Shown: positions 52,718 to 60,306 of the stretch, one piece after another
How the letters are laid out: each line of letters begins with the position of its first letter
Numbering within the stretch: position 1 is the first letter of the stretch
Origin: Croceicoccus hydrothermalis
GTDB lineage: Bacteria; Pseudomonadota; Alphaproteobacteria; Sphingomonadales; Sphingomonadaceae
DNA length: 60,306 nucleotides
Direction: 5' to 3'
Assembly (NCBI RefSeq): GCF_022378335.1
Contig: NZ_JAIQCI010000023.1
Location: 1-60,306, forward strand
Translations under genes and position numbers: made by a program
The notes under the pieces: generated by a model
What the model saw: only the letters and a program-made list of their open reading frames with translations
Databases searched by the model: none
What the model was told of the DNA's origin: nothing

Positions 52718-54045
52718 CCAGGTTTTCACGCAGGAACGTGTTGCGCGGCATCATGGGCGGCGGGGCCGTCGGTGTGGCCTTGCCTTTCCTCGACAGTTTT
52801 CTCGACGGTAACGGAACGGCCCTGGCCGCGACCGGACAGCGTATTCCAGTGCGGTTCGGGACGTGGATCTGGGGATGCGGTTTCATCCCGGAAAAATGGA
52901 TACCCACCTCCTCCGGGCGCGAATATCTCATGCCGGAGGATCTTGCGCCGCTCGAACCCTACAGGGACAGGCTGGCGATCTTTTCGGGGTATGATGTCAA
53001 GCTGAACGGGGTTGCGAACAAGCCGCATATTACAGGGTGCCTTGGGCTGCGTACCGGGATACCGGTGCCCGATCTCGACGTGAAGGCGCCGACGCTCGAC
53101 GTGCTGATCGGGCAGGAAATCGGCGGCGACACGCGGTTTCGCTCGCTCGAAATGAGCAGTTGCGGACTGCAACGCTCTTATTCCTATCAATCGGCCGGCT
53201 CCCCCAATCCGAGCGAGACTTCGCCGCTGGCGCTCTATCGCCGTATTTTCGGTGAGGGGTTTCAGGACCCCAACTCGCTCGATTTCGAACCCGATACGCG
53301 CACGATGGTCCGCAGGAGCGTCCTGTCGTCCATCGGCGATGAGCGGCGCAAGCTGATGCAAACGGTCGGTAGCAGCGACCGGCAAAGGCTGGACGAATAT
53401 TTCACCTCGATCCGCCAGATCGAACAGCAGCTCGACCTGCAATTGCAGGCACCCACGCCGGTGGAAAACTTCGTCAGTCCGGACGAACCCGGTGCTTATG
53501 AAAACGGATCGGATGTGGTCACGGTGATGGAAACCCACCGGCTGATGGCGCAGCTTCTGGCCAAGGCGTTGCAGGCCAATCAGACCAATGTTTTCAACAT
53601 GCTGTTTTCCGACACCACGTCGAACCTGCGCCGTCCGGGCGAAACCGCGACGCACCATACCTTGACCCACGAAGAGCCGGTCGATCGCCAGCTTGGCTTT
53701 CAAAAGCAGCATAGCCTGTTCGCGACCGACAGCATGGTGGCATGGAAAGAGTTTCTAGACGAGCTCGACAAGATTCCAGAGGGCGACGGCACGCTGCTCG
53801 ACAATTGCCTGGTGCTTGCCCATTCGGATTGCTCGATTGCAAAATCCCACGCGGTCGAAGGCATTCCCGCGATGGTCGCCGGCAATGCGGGCGGCGCCGT
53901 GCGCACCGGCTATCACATGGCTGGAAACGGCGATTCCATCGCACGTCTGGGCTTGAGCGTGCAGCAGGCCATGGGGGTGCAGGTCGAAAGATGGGGGCAT
54001 CAGGCCATGGAAACCAACCGGACCATAACCGAGCTTGTTGCCTGA
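52714..54045 (+). CDS. DUF1552 Tat-exported protein
   Basis: A 443-residue protein with a Tat-type signal (FSRRNVLRG, then a hydrophobic Gly/Ala-rich stretch to about residue 40). The mature part matches DUF1552 (MXAN_6652/planctomycete type, alkaline-phosphatase-like fold): LEPYRDRLAIFSGYDVKLNG, LRTGIPVPDLDVKAPTLDVL, GDTRFRSLEMSS, PVDRQLGFQKQHSLFATDSM and LLDNCLVLAHSDCSIAKSHA. It overlaps the DUF1592 gene by four bases and has a strong AAAGGAGAG site. The DUF1592/DUF1552 pair is almost always together; function unknown. Confidence 0.88.
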   Translation: MTRFSRRNVLRGIMGGGAVGVALPFLDSFLDGNGTALAATGQRIPVRFGTWIWGCGFIPEKWIPTSSGREYLMPEDLAPLEPYRDRLAIFSGYDVKLNGVANKPHITGCLGLRTGIPVPDLDVKAPTLDVLIGQEIGGDTRFRSLEMSSCGLQRSYSYQSAGSPNPSETSPLALYRRIFGEGFQDPNSLDFEPDTRTMVRRSVLSSIGDERRKLMQTVGSSDRQRLDEYFTSIRQIEQQLDLQLQAPTPVENFVSPDEPGAYENGSDVVTVMETHRLMAQLLAKALQANQTNVFNMLFSDTTSNLRRPGETATHHTLTHEEPVDRQLGFQKQHSLFATDSMVAWKEFLDELDKIPEGDGTLLDNCLVLAHSDCSIAKSHAVEGIPAMVAGNAGGAVRTGYHMAGNGDSIARLGLSVQQAMGVQVERWGHQAMETNRTITELVA

Positions 54046-54176
54046 CATAGGCAGGTCCGCGTGCCGGATCGCGATCCGGCCAATATCGATCGACCTGGGA
54101 CAAGGCGCGGTGGGATGCCGGTGATGATCCGCGCTCACAAAGCGACCCATGGCAAGGCTCGACAAGAATTCAGGGG

Positions 54177-55484
54177 ATGCATGTGAGCGGGGATGAGGCA
54201 GTGAAACCTGTTGGACCGAGGCGTATCGGGCGCAAATCCGCGGCAATCGTCCTTTTGGTCCTGGTGCTCGCGGTCGCAGGCGGCGCTGCATTCTTCTTTC
54301 GCCCCCATCCGCCGATGGCTGTGCCTGCGTTGGCCACGCTCGATCATTCGGCACAGCGGGGCGCGTATCTCGCCTCCATCGGCAGCTGCAATGCTTGCCA
54401 TACCGCAAAGGGAGGTCGGCAATTTGCCGGCGGCGTCAAATTCAAGACGGATTTCGGAACGCTGTATTCGACGAATATCACCCCCGATACGACCTATGGA
54501 ATCGGGACATGGGACTTCGCGCAATTCTATCGCGCGATGAAAGAGGGCGTCGGCGACGGGGGCGAGCATCTTTACCCCGCGTTTCCCTACACGCATTTTG
54601 CGAAGATGGATGATCGCGACATCGCGTCGCTCTATGCCTATTTCCGCACGGTAGAGGCGCAATTCGTCAAAAACCGCGACAATGCCATGCGCTTTCCTTT
54701 CAATCATCGCGATTTGCTCTATTTCTGGAAACGGCTTTTCCACGATGGGACCGCTTCACCCGGCAATCCGCAAAATACGGCGCATGATCGCGGTCGATAT
54801 CTTGTCGAAAGTATCCTGCATTGCAGTGCGTGCCATACGCCGCGCAACGCCCTTGGCGGATTGAATGAGGGCAAGGCTCTGCAAGGGGGAACTTATGTCG
54901 ATCAGGTGGCAAACGGCGCCTATCGGCAATGGGCGGCAGCGGATATTACAGGCGGCCCGCACGGCCTCGCAAAATGGGACGCATCCGATATTGCGCTCTA
55001 TCTGAAGGAAGGTCGCAACCGCCATACGGTGATCCATGGGCCGATGGGTGAGGTATTCGAGGCGACGAAAAACCTCGAAGAAAAGGATGCAGCTGCAATC
55101 GGAATCTACCTGTCCGAGGTCGAACCAGCCGCACGACGACTGGACTTGTCATGGCTTCGGTCGGGGATACAAAGCGGTGAAAGGGTTTACACCGTTCATT
55201 GCGGGACCTGCCATCTTCCCGACGGGAACGGTGCCGAAAATTTGGGCGTGTCGCTACGGCAAAACCCGCTTGTACAGGCGAAGGATCCCTCCACGCTCAT
55301 CAACGTCATTCTGTACGGGCCGGAATTGCCGCCGCCGCCATTCACGAGCAATCGCACAAAAATGCCAGCTTATGGGAAGCGTCTTTCGGACGAGGATATC
55401 GCAAATCTCGCGACATATCTCCGCAGCAGCTTTGACAACAATGCCGGCATGGTAACGGCCGAACAGGTTGCCAGACAACGATAG
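54177..55484 (+). CDS. Triheme c-type cytochrome, membrane-anchored
   Basis: A 435-residue periplasmic protein anchored by one N-terminal helix (SAAIVLLVLVLAVAGGAAFF, 21-40). Three heme c sites are clear: CNACH (71-75), CSACH (216-220), CGTCH (342-346), in three cytochrome domains. This is the layout of the cytochrome subunits of alcohol, gluconate and sorbose-type membrane dehydrogenases, which pass electrons to ubiquinol oxidase. No flavin or PQQ subunit is adjacent; the DUF1592/DUF1552 proteins just upstream may be its electron donors (inference). GTG 54183 is a possible alternative start. Confidence 0.9.
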   Translation: MHVSGDEAVKPVGPRRIGRKSAAIVLLVLVLAVAGGAAFFFRPHPPMAVPALATLDHSAQRGAYLASIGSCNACHTAKGGRQFAGGVKFKTDFGTLYSTNITPDTTYGIGTWDFAQFYRAMKEGVGDGGEHLYPAFPYTHFAKMDDRDIASLYAYFRTVEAQFVKNRDNAMRFPFNHRDLLYFWKRLFHDGTASPGNPQNTAHDRGRYLVESILHCSACHTPRNALGGLNEGKALQGGTYVDQVANGAYRQWAAADITGGPHGLAKWDASDIALYLKEGRNRHTVIHGPMGEVFEATKNLEEKDAAAIGIYLSEVEPAARRLDLSWLRSGIQSGERVYTVHCGTCHLPDGNGAENLGVSLRQNPLVQAKDPSTLINVILYGPELPPPPFTSNRTKMPAYGKRLSDEDIANLATYLRSSFDNNAGMVTAEQVARQR

Positions 55485-55599
55485 AAACAACAGACGCATC
55501 TTACCTGTATTGCGATGTGGGCGGCATTTTCGGGTTTGAACAGGTCCGTTTGTTTGCCGATCTAGGCATACCTTTGAATCATGATCGGCTTGAGGCGAA

Positions 55600-55765
55600 A
55601 GGGGCGTTACAAAAAAACACCTCGGTTCATGTTTCCTTTCAAAACGACCTCGATCTCTGAACGTCATCTTGTCGACCGACACACTCACTAGCGGGCCTTC
55701 AATGCCGGAGGATCGGCGGAGAAGGGCGCGCCCTGCAAAACAAAGAGGGATTTGAAAACGACGGA
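55600..55765 (+). repeat. Dispersed intergenic repeat, copy G
   Basis: Carries ACACCTCGGTTCATGTTTCC near 55617 and GATCTCTGAACGTCATCTTG near 55651 (matching copy C's TCCGAGCGTCACCTCGCCG), then the terminal motif AGAAGGGCGCGCCCTGCAAA, ACAAAGAGGGATTTG near 55740-55754, with a poorer second arm. It lies between the convergent cytochrome and methyltransferase genes. The stretch 55485-55600 shows nothing else recognisable. Confidence 0.55.
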
Positions 55766-55784
55766 CAATTTCCGTCCAATCTCC

Positions 55785-56375
55785 TTACTTTTCCCCGATA
55801 GAGGGCCCCTTGCGAAGCCGGTCGATACGGTATCGAGGCTCGACCAGTTCGAAGTCAGTCGTCCAATCCGCGGCATCGGCAAAGATTTCGACCGCGCGTT
55901 GACCGGTGACCGGCAGATCGTTCGGCCCAATCCAGTTTACGAGCAGGCAGGTTCCGCCGGCCTCAAGACATCCCCATGCCATGCGCGCGGCAAGCGCAAC
56001 GTCTTCGGCCGAAAGAAAGTACAAGACCTCGGACATCACGATCAGATCAAAGCGCCCCGCCGGCCAGTCGCGCGGTACTTCACCCCGTACGAATTCTACG
56101 CTGCGGCTGTCGCCCAGGCGTCCACGCGCCGCATCGAGCGCGTTCTGCGCAACGTCGAGCGCGACGAGACGATCCGCTAACCCAGAAAGATGGGCGGTAA
56201 GAACGCCGATAGAACAACCGATATCGAGGACATTCGCGAAGCGGTCCCGTGGAAGGGCGGCGAGCGTCGCGGAACGCTTGTGGCGCTCATATTCGCTTGT
56301 CTCGACATTCCACGGATCGGGGCGGTTATCGTAAAGCGTTTCGAACGTGGTTCGCTTGTCATTCTGGGTATTCAC
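55785..56375 (-). CDS. NodS-like SAM-dependent methyltransferase
   Basis: A 196-residue methyltransferase starting at GTG 56375. The NodS-type N-terminus is FETLYDNRPDPWNVETSEYE followed by RHKRSATLAALP; SAM motif I is VLDIGCSIGVLT (49-60), and later motifs are LVALDVAQNALDAARGRL and FDLIVMSEVLYFLSAEDVAL. NodS N-methylates the deacetylated glucosamine of Nod factors; here the substrate is unknown. It overlaps the PIG-L deacetylase gene by 17 bases and is last in a four-gene operon. Confidence 0.87.
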   Translation of the reverse strand: MNTQNDKRTTFETLYDNRPDPWNVETSEYERHKRSATLAALPRDRFANVLDIGCSIGVLTAHLSGLADRLVALDVAQNALDAARGRLGDSRSVEFVRGEVPRDWPAGRFDLIVMSEVLYFLSAEDVALAARMAWGCLEAGGTCLLVNWIGPNDLPVTGQRAVEIFADAADWTTDFELVEPRYRIDRLRKGPSIGEK

Positions 56376-57099
56376 GGATGAAAATCTCCGAATGGTTCGC
56401 GAAATGATCGAGGAAGGCCGGGGGCATGATGAAGCCGCCCGGATCATCGGCAATCAGCTCGCCGGTTTGCGAGCGATAGCACGCAACGGCCGCGTGCTTG
56501 CAATCGAGGAAACGTGTATCGTGAAACCGGAAAAGATGGGCGGGGGGATGCGATTTTCCGAAACGACCCCATACGGGAAACGCGAAATGGGGCACGCCAA
56601 GACGCAATGCCACATGGCGGCAGAGGGCAGCGGCAGTCTGATGATCGCAATGCGGATCGCCGGCCCAGGTCGTCCAGATCGCCGACGCTCCGGCGGCCGC
56701 GGCCAGCGTAACGACCCGTTCCATGGTGTGCGGTCCGATGTCCGATGGTCGGCTCGTCCCGTCCGGCAAGCCGAGCCGGTGGACGGTAACAGATTTGCCG
56801 GGACACAGATGCGCCAGCGCCTGTGACAGTTCCCGCCGCCGCACTCGCGCGAGTGCGTCACGGTCGAAGCGGACGGACGATGGGTGCGATGCCTCGCCAT
56901 CGGTGAGGAGGACGATGACGATCCGTGTCCCGCGCGCCGCGGCAGCAGCCAGCGCCATGCCACATCCTAAGGTCTCGTCATCAGGGTGTGGAACGACGAG
57001 CAACAGGCAAGGCCCGGGCGCGAGTTCTTCGATTGCGATGAACGGGGCGGCCTGCGCTTTCGACAAGACGGTTCCCGCAACGGCATCCGGCAGGCTCAC
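56359..57099 (-). CDS. PIG-L family deacetylase
   Basis: A 246-residue LmbE/PIG-L zinc hydrolase. The zinc-binding motif is PHPDDETLGCG (HPDDE at 38-42), with GDPHCDH as the second metal site and the usual VLLTDGEASHPSS between them. Family members remove acetyl from N-acetylglucosamine-type sugars. The start is GTG 57099, overlapping the stop of the acyl-CoA dehydrogenase-like gene (GTGA); the open frame extends to 57405 but that part is antisense-like sequence inside the neighbouring gene. Confidence 0.9.
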   Translation of the reverse strand: MSLPDAVAGTVLSKAQAAPFIAIEELAPGPCLLLVVPHPDDETLGCGMALAAAAARGTRIVIVLLTDGEASHPSSVRFDRDALARVRRRELSQALAHLCPGKSVTVHRLGLPDGTSRPSDIGPHTMERVVTLAAAAGASAIWTTWAGDPHCDHQTAAALCRHVALRLGVPHFAFPVWGRFGKSHPPAHLFRFHDTRFLDCKHAAVACYRSQTGELIADDPGGFIMPPAFLDHFANHSEIFIREYPE

Positions 57100-58193
57100 A
57101 GCCCCTCGACCAAAGTGCTGCTTTCCAGAAGCTGTGCGACGGCCTTTGCGCGTTTGGCGTCGGGCGCGGCCTGACGCAGGAACAGACGCAGATCCCTGCA
57201 ACTGCGCTCGATCAGCGAACCCTCGATATAGGCTACGGTGCCGAGGGCGCGCTCTGCCCGATCCATGACGAGCAGGCAATTCGTCTCGGTCACATCGCGG
57301 GCGAGCAGCGACAGCGCTGCCTTGCCCGCGGGCGCGCCTTCGGCTTCGACTTCGCGGGCAGCGCGGCTTATCCATAGTCGCATGGTTTCCAGTGCGATCG
57401 CGCATTCGGCGATCCGGCGTTGCTGATGGGGATCATGGGCCCGGTTTGCGCGCATCAGGCTGTCGCGCATGGCTTCATAGATGCCCTCCGCCGCGCCGAG
57501 ATGGGCCGCGCAATATCGCCAGATGCCGCCTTCGAAATATGGTTCGGTAAAATAGATGTCCGGCACACCGAGGCGGCTGGTCCGATCGAGCGTGATGCCG
57601 GTGAAGTCGTAACGACCCGATTGCGTCGCGCGCATGCCGCCCATGGTCCATGCCGCCGGGTCCGCTCTTTCACGCTCGTCGGTCGGGGCAAGCCATAGCT
57701 CGGTCCCCTCGTCCGTCCGAACGGCGATGACGGCCTGTTCGACAAGGTTGAGGCCCGATGCGAATTGCTTGATGCCTTTCAGGGAAACCGCCTCCGATCC
57801 CCCGCTGCGCGTCACGGGGTCGTCGGGAACGTCGGCGCCCCACACGCCGAGCAGGCTGCCGCCGGCAACCGTTGCGGCGATTTCGCTCTTCAGCGCGTCA
57901 TTTGCGTACAGATACACGAGTTTCACGGCATTCATGTGCCCTTCGAACAGGCGGGCAAGCGACAGGTTGGCCCGCCCCGCCAATCGCAACGCATCGAATG
58001 CCGGCGCGCTTCCCGCCGGTTCGCAACTCCAGCCCATGCCGCCATGCCGTACGGGGAGGCAGGCGTTGAGCCAGCCCGCCGCATGCAGAGCCGCCACGTC
58101 CGGGCCGAGATCGCCTTGCCCGCGATCCGCAATCCGCGCCCGCCCGCGAATGGTGGCAATCGGAAGCTGATCAAGAAGGGCGTTCGACATCAT
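57096..58193 (-). CDS. Acyl-CoA dehydrogenase-like protein
   Basis: A 365-residue protein of the acyl-CoA dehydrogenase fold: a shortened N-terminal helical domain (ALHAAGWLNACLPVRHGGMG; RLAGRANLSLARLFEGHMNA), a middle beta domain (GSLLGVWGADVPDDPV; LKGIKQFASGLNLVEQAVIA), and C-terminal helices (YCAAHLGAAEGIYEAMRDSL; ERALGTVAYIEGSLIERSCR). It is distinct from fatty-acid oxidation members and lies between a glycosyltransferase and a sugar deacetylase, so it may act on a carrier- or CoA-bound intermediate of an unknown small molecule. MM at the start gives 58193 or 58190. Confidence 0.85.
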   Translation of the reverse strand: MMSNALLDQLPIATIRGRARIADRGQGDLGPDVAALHAAGWLNACLPVRHGGMGWSCEPAGSAPAFDALRLAGRANLSLARLFEGHMNAVKLVYLYANDALKSEIAATVAGGSLLGVWGADVPDDPVTRSGGSEAVSLKGIKQFASGLNLVEQAVIAVRTDEGTELWLAPTDERERADPAAWTMGGMRATQSGRYDFTGITLDRTSRLGVPDIYFTEPYFEGGIWRYCAAHLGAAEGIYEAMRDSLMRANRAHDPHQQRRIAECAIALETMRLWISRAAREVEAEGAPAGKAALSLLARDVTETNCLLVMDRAERALGTVAYIEGSLIERSCRDLRLFLRQAAPDAKRAKAVAQLLESSTLVEGL

Positions 58194-58198
58194 AGCTT

Positions 58199-59143
58199 CT
58201 ACGCCAGAAGCCGAAGCGCTTTTTCAAGTTCGATCAGCACCTCGCTATATCGCAAGGGTTGCGGGCGATTTTGCGCGGCTTCGCCGAAGGGCATTCCGCG
58301 CGAGTGGATCGCATTGTCGGCAAGGCTGCGCAGCGCCTCGATTTTCAGCAGACGCCCATCGCAGGACGGATCATCGTGTCCTGCCCGATCTTTCAGCGCG
58401 GCGCCGCACCCCCCATCGGCCCGCCCCGCGATCCGGGCCGAAGTTCGCGTGCCGCAATCGGACAAGGTCAGGACCGCGCACTGCGCACCGAGCGCGGCCT
58501 CGCACAATGCCATGTCCTCCCCGACGGTGGGGAGCGGCAGGCCACCAAGTCTTGCGTAAATCGCGCTGCGAATGGCCATGCTCGCGCCGGACGGGCGATG
58601 CGCGAATACACCGTGTGCGCCCCCTGTCCAGCGGAGCCACAGGGCGTTGCTCGCATCGAACAAGGCTCTCTCCGCCTCGCCGACCTGCCGCACCATGACC
58701 GGCAATTGCGCCAGTTCGCTGTCGTCGAGATGCATGTCCTCGCACACGAGATCGTAGCCGGTCGAGATCGGCGCCAGCATGCGCCGGCACCATTGCGGGG
58801 AAACCGTCGTATCGGCATCGGTTGTGAGGAGGGCGCCCACCGGGCAAATCCGCGCGGCGAGATCAAGGGCGAGCCTGCGCGCATGAGGTGCGTTTCTGAT
58901 GTCGGCGTCGAAAGACACTTCGACGATCAGCGCCTCGATCCGCTCGACCGCGAGGGCAGCCGCGATAAGGTCGAACGAACGGTCTGCGCTGTCGTGGACG
59001 ACCACTACGACGGCTCCGCGCCTGTCGGCCTGGCGAATGGCTTCGGCGACGCTTTTCATGCACCGGGGCCCATAATCCGCCTCGTTGCGGGCAGGTACCG
59101 TGACGACAAATGCGTGCTCGAAACCGGTTATCGTGTCCGCCAT
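58199..59143 (-). CDS. Glycosyltransferase family 2
   Basis: About 314 residues from ATG 59143; the frame is open to 59287, giving 362. GT-A fold: AFVVTVPARNEADYGPRCMK, VVVVVHDSADRSFDLIAAAL, GALLTTDADTTVSPQWC (DxD-like metal site), GGAHGVFAHRPSGASMAIR and LGGLPLPTVGEDMALCEAAL (the GEDM acceptor motif). It is the first gene of the four-gene operon; the acyl-CoA dehydrogenase-like gene starts five bases after its stop. Both starts have weak ribosome sites. Confidence 0.85.
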   Translation of the reverse strand: MADTITGFEHAFVVTVPARNEADYGPRCMKSVAEAIRQADRRGAVVVVVHDSADRSFDLIAAALAVERIEALIVEVSFDADIRNAPHARRLALDLAARICPVGALLTTDADTTVSPQWCRRMLAPISTGYDLVCEDMHLDDSELAQLPVMVRQVGEAERALFDASNALWLRWTGGAHGVFAHRPSGASMAIRSAIYARLGGLPLPTVGEDMALCEAALGAQCAVLTLSDCGTRTSARIAGRADGGCGAALKDRAGHDDPSCDGRLLKIEALRSLADNAIHSRGMPFGEAAQNRPQPLRYSEVLIELEKALRLLA

Positions 59144-59289
59144 CGCACACAGGCGTGCGCGACCGGAAAATGGTTCGGCTTGCAGCACCTCATCGATGAG
59201 ACAGCGCATCGTCGATGGCCGCGGTTCGATGGGCGCTTTTCCGTGTCGGATGGCCGAAGGCGCGATGCAGTTTCGAACAGACATCATCC

Positions 59290-59709
59290 TCAGGCGGCGA
59301 GCCGGACACTGGGTTTCGCAAGGTCGCTCATATTCCCGTCTGCCTCGTCATCGTCGGCGGTGGGCGGAAATGACGACTTTGATGCATTGTCGGGACCGAT
59401 GGTTTCGTTGCCAGCATTACGCTGGGCGTCGTTGACCAACCCTTCCTTTGCGATGCAATGCGCAGTCTCATTCCCGGCGCAGTCTGTACGAAAAGGTCGG
59501 AGCATCGAGGTCTGGTTGGCGACGACGTCCGTCGCTCGTTCGCGTTTCGGGCGCAGCTTGGCGTTGCTGGCTTTCGTCGAGATCTTTCCCGGCACCTTCT
59601 GTGTCTGGATATTGGCAAACCGAAGATCGGCCAATTCCTTGATACGGCAATCGGCATGATTCCTGGGTGCGGGCACTCGATCTCTCCGTTCAAACTGTCG
59701 CTTCCTCAA
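59290..59709 (-). CDS. Hypothetical protein, doubtful
   Basis: A 139-residue frame, Arg/Lys/Asp-rich, with no hydrophobic core or recognisable motif (it ends DNASKSSFPPTADDDEADGN, then a short tail). It would end two bases before the longer start of the glycosyltransferase. Codon use is unlike the neighbours and no ribosome site stands out. It may be only the promoter region of the four-gene operon. Listed because the space has no better candidate. Confidence 0.2.
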   Translation of the reverse strand: MRKRQFERRDRVPAPRNHADCRIKELADLRFANIQTQKVPGKISTKASNAKLRPKRERATDVVANQTSMLRPFRTDCAGNETAHCIAKEGLVNDAQRNAGNETIGPDNASKSSFPPTADDDEADGNMSDLAKPSVRLAA

Positions 59710-59984
59710 AAGAGCCGAAGCGACAGAGGGTTCCGAGTTTCTTTCCGTTTAAATTTCGCTGTTGTTGAGACGACAAGCTTTTCCGGCGTTCAGAATTGCG
59801 CGTCCCAATCGCCGACGAAAGATCGCCTGCAAACTGTTCGACGGACCATGTACGTCCGCACGAATGGCGAGCTTGTATAACTACGGCGCGGCGCCCGTTG
59901 CGAAGGCACGATGCTCGAAATTCATGTCAGGAAAAGAGGGACACTGCCGCCGCTCTGCGCCTTATGTACAAAGAGAAGCAGCAA

Positions 59985-60085
59985 AAATTCGCGGGACGAA
60001 CAACCGGGCGTGCAACTTGCGTTCGTCGTTCCGACGGAAGGAGCGGATTATATGAAATCGGAGAGCGATTTGCATCCGACCCAGA
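59985..60085 (+). repeat. Dispersed intergenic repeat, copy H (degenerate)
   Basis: Short copy with GACGGAAGGAGCGGATTATA at 60033 followed by TGAAATCGGAGAGCGATTTG and CATCCGACC, matching the terminal motif of the family (GGAAGGGCGNACTCTGCAAA...TTTGCATCCGA) with a damaged first arm. Between 59710 and 59985 nothing else is recognisable. Confidence 0.45.
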
Positions 60086-60235
60086 ACTTCACTTCTGTCC
60101 CGCATAATCGATACGCCAACGGATCGCCGCGTAAAAAGCGGATGCTGAGTTTTGCCGAAAGACGATTCTGTGCGTTCGAATGGTATCGCTGATCGATAAA
60201 CGCGGTGGCATCCGGCCCTGAACTAGGCTCAGGAC

Positions 60236-60306
60236 TCATTGCGGCAGCCAGAAGATGACGGTTGCGGCGATGCAGATGGCGGACATGAACGTGTGAGCGC
60301 AACGGT
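60236..60306 (-). mobile_element. IS5-type transposase, 3' end (runs off the window)
   Basis: The last 22 codons of a minus-strand frame read RCAHTFMSAICIAATVIFWL then PQ and a TGA at 60236-60238, as expected for the hydrophobic C-terminal tail of one group of IS5-family transposases. The rest lies beyond the window. The probable element end is in CCGGCCCTGAACTAGGCTCA (60211-60230), just outside the stop, but the inverted repeat cannot be confirmed without the other end. Confidence 0.7.

Noticed and set aside
8423..55484. PQQ sugar dehydrogenase and triheme cytochrome as one electron-transfer system
   Set aside because: They are 45 kb apart with no shared operon; membrane-bound, not soluble, dehydrogenases normally use this cytochrome type.
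1..60306. tRNA genes, rRNA genes or a CRISPR array
   Set aside because: No cloverleaf-like segment with a GGTTCGAAT-type arm, no rRNA sequence, and no regularly spaced short repeats were found by eye. A tRNA scan would be needed to exclude a divergent tRNA.

Overview
The window looks like chromosomal DNA from a high-GC alphaproteobacterium, most likely a member of the Sphingomonadales. This is inferred from gene families and gene order (several TonB-dependent receptors, a FecI/FecR pair, an alphaproteobacterial nas nitrate locus, a kps-type capsule exporter). No rRNA, tRNA or CRISPR array was seen.

Layout. 0.1-8 kb: small accessory genes, several broken (MarR regulator, PepSY protein, SRAP peptidase, a short conserved protein with an amber codon), around a His-rich DUF2946-like protein plus TonB-receptor unit. 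8.4-9.7 kb: secreted PQQ-type sugar dehydrogenase. 10.1-14.0 kb: sigma factor, FecR and STN-domain TonB receptor. 14.3-22.5 kb: ABC-type capsule export operon (kpsE, kpsM, kpsT with a TPR-like extension, Wza/KpsD-like lipoprotein) interleaved with three glycosyltransferases. 22.6-26.5 kb: two CDP-alcohol phosphotransferases, myo-inositol-phosphate synthase and a nucleotidyltransferase, which together suggest CDP-inositol chemistry beside the capsule exporter. 27.0-28.9 kb: a frameshifted sulfotransferase overlapping head-to-head with a membrane acyltransferase.

29.3-43.2 kb: complete assimilatory nitrate locus. nasT-nasS is followed by a porin, a NarK-type transporter and a PP2C-phosphatase/Ser-Thr-kinase fusion on the plus strand. 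These converge on cobA, a GAF protein, nirB, nirD and nasA on the minus strand. Both structural operons begin with matching leader RNAs. Each has hexaloop hairpins of the kind recognised by ANTAR proteins and an intrinsic terminator overlapping the second hairpin, which explains how the NasS/NasT pair could control both.

43.3-49.7 kb: a decaying catabolic island (broken FAH hydrolase, old-yellow-enzyme, Rieske oxygenase and aldo/keto reductase, an IS5-type fragment), with an apparently intact thioesterase and ferredoxin reductase. 49.8-55.5 kb: unknown exported protein, DUF1592 protein (frameshifted), DUF1552 Tat protein and triheme cytochrome c. 55.8-59.3 kb: compact operon of glycosyltransferase, acyl-CoA-dehydrogenase-like protein, PIG-L deacetylase and NodS-like methyltransferase. 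The window ends inside an IS5-type transposase.

Two features cut across the regions. First, a degenerate intergenic repeat family, at least eight copies all in the same orientation, whose most constant part is a short stem-loop with TGCAAA and TTTGCA arms. Second, an unusual number of single-base disruptions, many in homopolymers, which may be genuine decay or assembly error; the two in-frame amber codons are harder to explain as indel errors.
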